Positions 6,409 through 9,706 of a stretch of 9,706 bases of DNA are shown in pieces. Each line of letters begins with the position of its first letter. Within the stretch, counting starts at the first letter, position 1. The stretch covers positions 1 through 9,706 of the forward strand of contig JAGBSA010000262.1 in the NCBI GenBank assembly GCA_017632095.1, given 5' to 3'. The notes under the pieces were generated by a model. The model was not told the DNA's origin and did not search any database. It was given only the letters and a program-made list of their open reading frames with translations. The stretch comes from Bacteroidales bacterium. GTDB lineage: Bacteria > Bacteroidota > Bacteroidia > Bacteroidales > P3. The translations under genes were made by a program, and so were the position numbers.

Positions 6409-8196
6409 TCAGTCAAAGAGTTGTTCAATATCGTCAAGCGTCATTTTGACCATGATTTTCTTTCCATCCGGTGTTAGCAAACAATCACTACAACTGAACA
6501 ATTGAGAAACCAAGGTTTGCATTTGCTCAACGCTCAAAGTTTCGTTGTATGCTATTTTGGTTCTTTGAGCGATTTTCAAAGCACGCTTTTCCTCTGCATT
6601 CTCCTCATAAAGAATTTCCGTATTCTCCTCAATGATTTCACGAGCTAACTCAAAACATTCATCAGCAGTGCTTGCCAATGGTTTTGCCGATAGCAAAAAT
6701 CCACCATCTTGTTTGTCGTATTGCATCTCTATTCCATAGTTACGCAATATCGGAAGCATCTCTACCAATTGGAAACTAATGTGTGGAGGGTAGAAATGTT
6801 TGATTGGTGAAAGCAAATGTTGTGAATCCGTTTGTGTTTTGTTGTTAGACAGTATGCTTTCGTAGATAACCCTCATCGATGCTCTGCTTTGGTCTATCAA
6901 CATGAAAGAGTTTTTAAGCTTTACAGCAATGTATCGTTCGCCAACTTGAAAAAGATTGTAATTCTTGGCAAGATTCATTACGGTATTCTCTATTTTTGGC
7001 TCTTCTTTTTTCTCTTTTAACTCTTCTTGTTCAAATAGAGATGATTGCACTACTAAAGATTCCTTTACTCTATTTTGCGTTTCGCTATGATTTGTTTCAA
7101 AAGGATTGTAGTTAGGGTTGAATTTGATTTGCGGAGCTTTGGGTAGAGGAGTGGAAGATGTGATTACAGGAAACTCTATCGAACGTTTAGAGAAATCTAA
7201 CTCATTTGCCAAAGAGTATTGTCCTATTGCCTTTTTCACACTTGCGTGAAGGACGGAATAAATCACCTTTTCGTCCAAGAATTTCACCTCTGTCTTGGTC
7301 GGATGTATGTTTACATCTATGTTTTCCGGCGATAGGTTGAGCGTAATGAAGAAAGCGGGGTAGGTCTTTTCCAAAATCAAATTAGCAAAAGCTCTATCTA
7401 CCGCATTGGCAAAGTAAGAATGCTTCATAAATCTTCCATTGACAAAGAAATATTGCCAAGATTTGTTTCTCTTTACCCATTCGCTCGAACAGACAAAGCC
7501 ATTTATCTCAACCAAATCAATTTTCTCCGAAATAGGAATCAACTTATCGTTCATCGATTTGCCAAACAAATCCACGATTCGCTTTTTCATATTGCCCACA
7601 GTCAAATTGTAGAGTGTCTTTTCGTTGTTTATGTAGGTGAATGCGAGGTATGGATTTATCAAAGCTACTCTTAGAAATTCGTCATTTATGTGAGAGGTTT
7701 CTATTTGCTCGGTTTTAAGAAAGTTTCTTCTTGCAGGAGTGTTGTAGAATATGTTTTTGACCGAAATACATGTTCCAACTCCGCATGCAATTTCGGAAAC
7801 CTCCTTAATCACTCCGCCTTCTATAACAACCTTTGTACCAATCTCATCTTGCTCACGACGTGTCTTCAATTCTACTTGCGCTATTGCTGCAATTGAAGCC
7901 AAGGCCTCACCTCTGAAACCCATGGTTGAAAGCCTTAGAAGGTCGTCTGAGGATTTTATCTTACTTGTTGCATGGGCAAGAAAACACTTTTGAGCGTCCT
8001 CTTTGTCCATTCCGCAACCATTATCGCTTACTTGGATAAGTGTCCTTCCCGCATCTTTGACAACTAACTGCACCCTTGTTGCACCGGCATCAATAGAATT
8101 TTCGAGCAATTCCTTAACCACCGAGGCAGGACGGCTAACCACTTCTCCGGCTGCAATCTGATTGGCAACTATTTCGTCTAATAACTCTATTGCCAT
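6409..8196 (-). CDS. mutL: DNA mismatch repair protein MutL
   Basis: MutL is the ATP-gated matchmaker of mismatch repair, linking MutS to downstream strand removal. The 595-residue protein shows the GHKL ATPase motifs in order: ELLENSIDAGAT (29-40), DNGCGM (58-63), ATSKI (76-80), GFRGEALASI (93-102) and the NTPARRNFLK loop (152-161), then the transducer domain with VNIHPTKTEVKF (295-306). A Glu/Lys-rich linker (about 365-405) precedes the C-terminal dimerisation domain. There the endonuclease motif DQHAxxExxxxE is replaced by DQSRASMRVIYE (435-446), and the C-terminal CPHGRP-type metal site reads TPDGKK (575-580), so nuclease activity looks absent. A beta-clamp-binding motif QHLLSP remains at 459-464. 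The ATG at 8196 overlaps the 3' end of the 91-residue gene by 10 nt, and the reading begins with the invariant MAIELLDEIVANQIAAGEVV-type N-terminus. Confidence 0.97.
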   Translation of the reverse strand: MAIELLDEIVANQIAAGEVVSRPASVVKELLENSIDAGATRVQLVVKDAGRTLIQVSDNGCGMDKEDAQKCFLAHATSKIKSSDDLLRLSTMGFRGEALASIAAIAQVELKTRREQDEIGTKVVIEGGVIKEVSEIACGVGTCISVKNIFYNTPARRNFLKTEQIETSHINDEFLRVALINPYLAFTYINNEKTLYNLTVGNMKKRIVDLFGKSMNDKLIPISEKIDLVEINGFVCSSEWVKRNKSWQYFFVNGRFMKHSYFANAVDRAFANLILEKTYPAFFITLNLSPENIDVNIHPTKTEVKFLDEKVIYSVLHASVKKAIGQYSLANELDFSKRSIEFPVITSSTPLPKAPQIKFNPNYNPFETNHSETQNRVKESLVVQSSLFEQEELKEKKEEPKIENTVMNLAKNYNLFQVGERYIAVKLKNSFMLIDQSRASMRVIYESILSNNKTQTDSQHLLSPIKHFYPPHISFQLVEMLPILRNYGIEMQYDKQDGGFLLSAKPLASTADECFELAREIIEENTEILYEENAEEKRALKIAQRTKIAYNETLSVEQMQTLVSQLFSCSDCLLTPDGKKIMVKMTLDDIEQLFD

Positions 8197-8462
8197 TTCT
8201 CTACACCGTACAGAAGAAAGTAAAGCAATCCGACAAGCACCGTTGCAATCAACATAATTCTGAAAGCTGACACAGGTTTACCTATCTTGTCATTTTTCTT
8301 AGCCTTCATTGCCGAACGGAAATCAATACGACGTTTATAGGCTTCACCTTCCGTATCACCATATTTTGCAATTAACTTCTCTAATTCTTCCTTATCCGGA
8401 TTGTAAAATCGTGGTTTATACTCAAATTGTCGTGGTTTTCTTGTCTGAAATAAGTTACTCAT
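8187..8462 (-). CDS. Small conserved membrane protein upstream of mutL
   Basis: This 91-residue protein has a basic, soluble N-terminal part (RKPRQFEYKPRFYNPDKEELEKL, 8-30) and one membrane helix near the C-terminus (about 67-85, IMLIATVLVGLLYFLLYGV), suggesting a C-tail-anchored or single-pass protein with its bulk in the cytoplasm. Similar small proteins with 'F.Y.PRYY/F' motifs lie directly before mutL in many Bacteroidota; some databases label them 'riboflavin synthase subunit beta', which nothing in this sequence supports. Its stop lies inside the first codons of mutL, a 10-nt overlap that favours translational coupling. It is the first gene of the leftward unit. Function unknown. Confidence 0.8.
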   Translation of the reverse strand: MSNLFQTRKPRQFEYKPRFYNPDKEELEKLIAKYGDTEGEAYKRRIDFRSAMKAKKNDKIGKPVSAFRIMLIATVLVGLLYFLLYGVEKWQ

Positions 8463-8533
8463 ATTCTATTTGTTAGCAAACGAAAATATAAATTCTTGAT
8501 TTAATTTCATAAAACGAAGTTTTAGCATTCTAA

Positions 8534-8657
8534 AAAGCCGTTTTAGTATAACTGAAAGTTGAATTTAATTTTTCGGAAAAACATTTCATACCATTTAACC
8601 GAAAATTAAATCATTTCAACGGCTGCAAAGTTAGCTATTTTTTCTCAAAACGGCTTT
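8534..8657. repeat. Nested imperfect inverted repeat, about 124 bp
   Basis: The outer arms are a perfect 11-bp inverted repeat, AAAGCCGTTTT (8534-8544) and AAAACGGCTTT (8647-8657). Inside lies a second hairpin: 8563-8576 pairs with 8599-8611 (ATTTAATTTTTCGG against CCGAAAATTAAAT, one bulged T), extended by GTTGAA/TTCAAC (8558-8563 with 8615-8620, one base shared). The two halves align in outline as one long imperfect inverted repeat. It may be a small non-autonomous repeat element or a regulatory structure; no target-site duplication is visible. Confidence 0.5.
8626..8633 (-). promoter_or_regulatory. Candidate -7 box for the mutL unit
   Basis: The minus strand reads TAACTTTG (TAnnTTTG) followed by CAGCCGTT. 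A start near 8621 would leave a leader of about 160 nt before the ATG at 8462, opening almost directly with the inner hairpin (8558-8620). No TTTG is found at the proper -33 distance. Confidence 0.45.
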
Positions 8658-8685
8658 GTGATTACTTTTCTTTTTTGTATCTTTG
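8655..8685 (+). promoter_or_regulatory. kamD promoter, Bacteroidota type
   Basis: TTTG at 8655-8658 and TATCTTTG at 8678-8685 are separated by exactly 19 bp, the expected -33/-7 architecture for the primary sigma factor of Bacteroidota. Transcription would start near 8690-8692, leaving a leader of about 87 nt before the kamD ATG. The -33 box overlaps the right arm of the 11-bp inverted repeat. Confidence 0.75.
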
Positions 8686-8692
8686 CAGTCGT

Positions 8693-8709
8693 TTATAATA
8701 TCATTATAA
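8693..8709. promoter_or_regulatory. Palindrome at the kamD transcription start
   Basis: TTATAAT (8693-8699) and ATTATAA (8703-8709) are perfect 7-bp inverted arms around ATC. The site begins at the predicted transcription start, where a repressor would block initiation or early elongation. An operator role is inference; in AT-rich DNA such a palindrome can arise by chance. Confidence 0.35.
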
Positions 8710-8777
8710 TGAAGGATTGTGTCCGCATTTTATGATATCCGTTTTTGAATCAAATAACAAAGTACACATAACGAAAT

Positions 8778-9706
8778 ATGGAAAAGAGCAACTTAGGCTT
8801 AGATTTTAAGAAAGTGGCACACGCTAAAGAGCTTGCAAAGGTTATCTCTGACCAAGTGCAAGAGTTTGTCAACGGATACTCAACCGTGGCTTGCGAAAGA
8901 ACGTTGTGCCGATTGATGGGCGTAGATGGCGTTGATGAAAGCGGCGTTGCATTGCCAAATGTTTTGGTTGATTACCTAAAAGACAAAGGTATGCTTTCCA
9001 ATGGTGTGTTGCCGGTATTGGGAAATGCTGTTATATACACAGGAAAGACTCCTAACGAAATTGCAGAAGCAGTTGGTAGAAATGAATTAGACCTTGCTGC
9101 TATTCCTCAAGGCGATATGGAAAAAGCAAAAGAAGCTTTGCAACCATTCATCGACCAATCAATGGAGAGAATAAAAGCAAACAGAAAAAGAAGAGAAAAC
9201 TACATAGAAACAATAGGTGAAGGTCAAAAACCATACCTTTATATAATAGTTGCAACAGGTAACATCTATGAAGACGTTATCCAAGCTCAAGCCGGTGCAA
9301 GACAAGGTGCTGATATTATTGCGGTAATTCGTACAACCGGTCAATCACTTTTGGACTATGTTCCTTACGGAGCAACAACCGAAGGCTTTGGTGGTACATT
9401 TGCAACACAAGAAAACTTCCGTATAATGCGTAAAGCATTGGACGAAGTGGGAGAAGAGGTAGGACGTTACATCAGATTGTGTAACTATTGTTCAGGTTTG
9501 TGTATGCCGGAAATAGCTGTAATGGGAGCTTTGGAAGGTTTGGACGTTATGTTGAACGATGCATTGTACGGAATCCTTTTCCGCGACATCAATATGCAAA
9601 GAACACTTATCGACCAATACTTCTCAAGAGTCATAAACGGCTTTGCAGGAGTTATAATCAACACAGGAGAGGACAATTACTTGACAACAGCCGACGCATT
9701 CGAACA
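8778..9706 (+). CDS. kamD: Lysine 5,6-aminomutase alpha subunit (KamD), 3' end missing
   Basis: The frame opens with ATG at 8778 and stays open to the window edge (309 codons of a family length near 515-520). KamD, with KamE, uses adenosylcobalamin and PLP to move the 6-amino group of beta-lysine (or D-lysine) to C5 in lysine fermentation. Residues 150-300 contain the conserved TIM-barrel core: YLYIIVATGNIYEDVIQAQA, IRTTGQSLLDYVPYGATTEGFGGTF (184-208), NYCSGLCMPEIAVMGALE and NDALYGILFRDINMQRT. Residues R185, S190, S239, Y264 and R269 correspond, one position shifted, to PLP- or substrate-contacting residues I recall for the clostridial alpha subunit. The PLP lysine and the cobalamin-binding DxHxxG motif are on KamE, expected to the right. 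Transcription is divergent from the mutL unit under its own strong promoter; no Shine-Dalgarno sequence precedes the ATG, as usual in this phylum. Confidence 0.95.
   Translation, partial: MEKSNLGLDFKKVAHAKELAKVISDQVQEFVNGYSTVACERTLCRLMGVDGVDESGVALPNVLVDYLKDKGMLSNGVLPVLGNAVIYTGKTPNEIAEAVGRNELDLAAIPQGDMEKAKEALQPFIDQSMERIKANRKRRENYIETIGEGQKPYLYIIVATGNIYEDVIQAQAGARQGADIIAVIRTTGQSLLDYVPYGATTEGFGGTFATQENFRIMRKALDEVGEEVGRYIRLCNYCSGLCMPEIAVMGALEGLDVMLNDALYGILFRDINMQRTLIDQYFSRVINGFAGVIINTGEDNYLTTADAFE

Larger units (their letters stand above)
8463..8777. other. Divergent intergenic regulatory region
   Basis: This 315-bp AT-rich stretch separates the leftward mutL unit from rightward kamD. It holds no convincing gene. 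It contains a minus-strand -7 box, a complete plus-strand promoter, nested inverted repeats (8534-8657) and a palindrome at the kamD start site. Two tiny plus-strand frames (8709-8735, 8 codons; 8732-8809, 25 codons) lie before and across the kamD start and are probably chance. No cobalamin-riboswitch-like B12 box is recognisable. Confidence 0.6.

Noticed and set aside
771..8196. MutS-like gene and mutL in one leftward gene set read as a mutSL mismatch-repair operon
   Set aside because: The MutS-like protein is only 455 residues, lacks the mismatch-recognition and connector domains, and sits directly behind kamA and kamB, matching KamC rather than a repair MutS.
8187..8462. Riboflavin synthase subunit beta
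   Set aside because: The protein is a 91-residue membrane-anchored peptide without the lumazine/riboflavin synthase fold; the label is a database carry-over for proteins in this position.
8686..8777. Cobalamin riboswitch in the kamD leader, since the enzyme needs B12
   Set aside because: The leader is only about 87 nt, and no B12-box-like motif or matching helices are recognisable.

Overview
The window looks like a chromosomal segment from a low-GC member of the Bacteroidota, probably Bacteroidales. Three things suggest this: promoters of the Bacteroidota type (a TAnnTTTG box at -7, once with TTTG exactly 19 bp upstream), the absence of clear Shine-Dalgarno sequences before starts, and the neighbourhood of a small 'RKPRQFEYKPRFYNPDKE' membrane protein, mutL and a rhomboid protease, which I recognise from that phylum.

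Layout, left to right. (1) 1-664, minus: the N-terminal 221 codons of a phage- or plasmid-type replication initiator, cut by the window edge, with a 23-bp-period repeat array inside the gene that could be an origin. (2) 706-740: a strong intrinsic terminator for the leftward genes, overlapping the probable promoter of the replication gene. (3) 771-4422, minus: kamA-kamB-kamC. KamA is lysine 2,3-aminomutase; KamB is a P-loop protein and KamC a MutS-like ATPase that accompany lysine-fermentation genes. (4) 4520-8462, minus: a tightly packed block of a 91-residue membrane protein, mutL, a rhomboid protease, a tandem universal-stress-like protein and a 58-residue membrane protein. (5) 8463-8777: a divergent regulatory region with nested inverted repeats and two facing promoters. 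(6) 8778-9706, plus: the first 309 codons of kamD, the alpha subunit of B12/PLP-dependent lysine 5,6-aminomutase, running off the right edge; kamE would be expected next.

How the genes work together: KamA converts L-lysine to L-beta-lysine, and KamD with KamE moves the terminal amino group to give 3,5-diaminohexanoate, which is then degraded to butyrate, acetate and ammonia. KamB and KamC have no proven role that I know of; a part in maintaining one of the aminomutases is an inference from gene context. The pathway genes are split around the mutL block, an arrangement that one inversion could produce.

Most of the window is ordinary conserved biology. The points most worth a second look are the KamB/KamC ATPase pair, the split kam locus, the repeats inside the replication gene, loss of the cysteine zinc site in KamA, and loss of the endonuclease motif in MutL. 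I saw no CRISPR array, tRNA, rRNA, insertion sequence or integrase.
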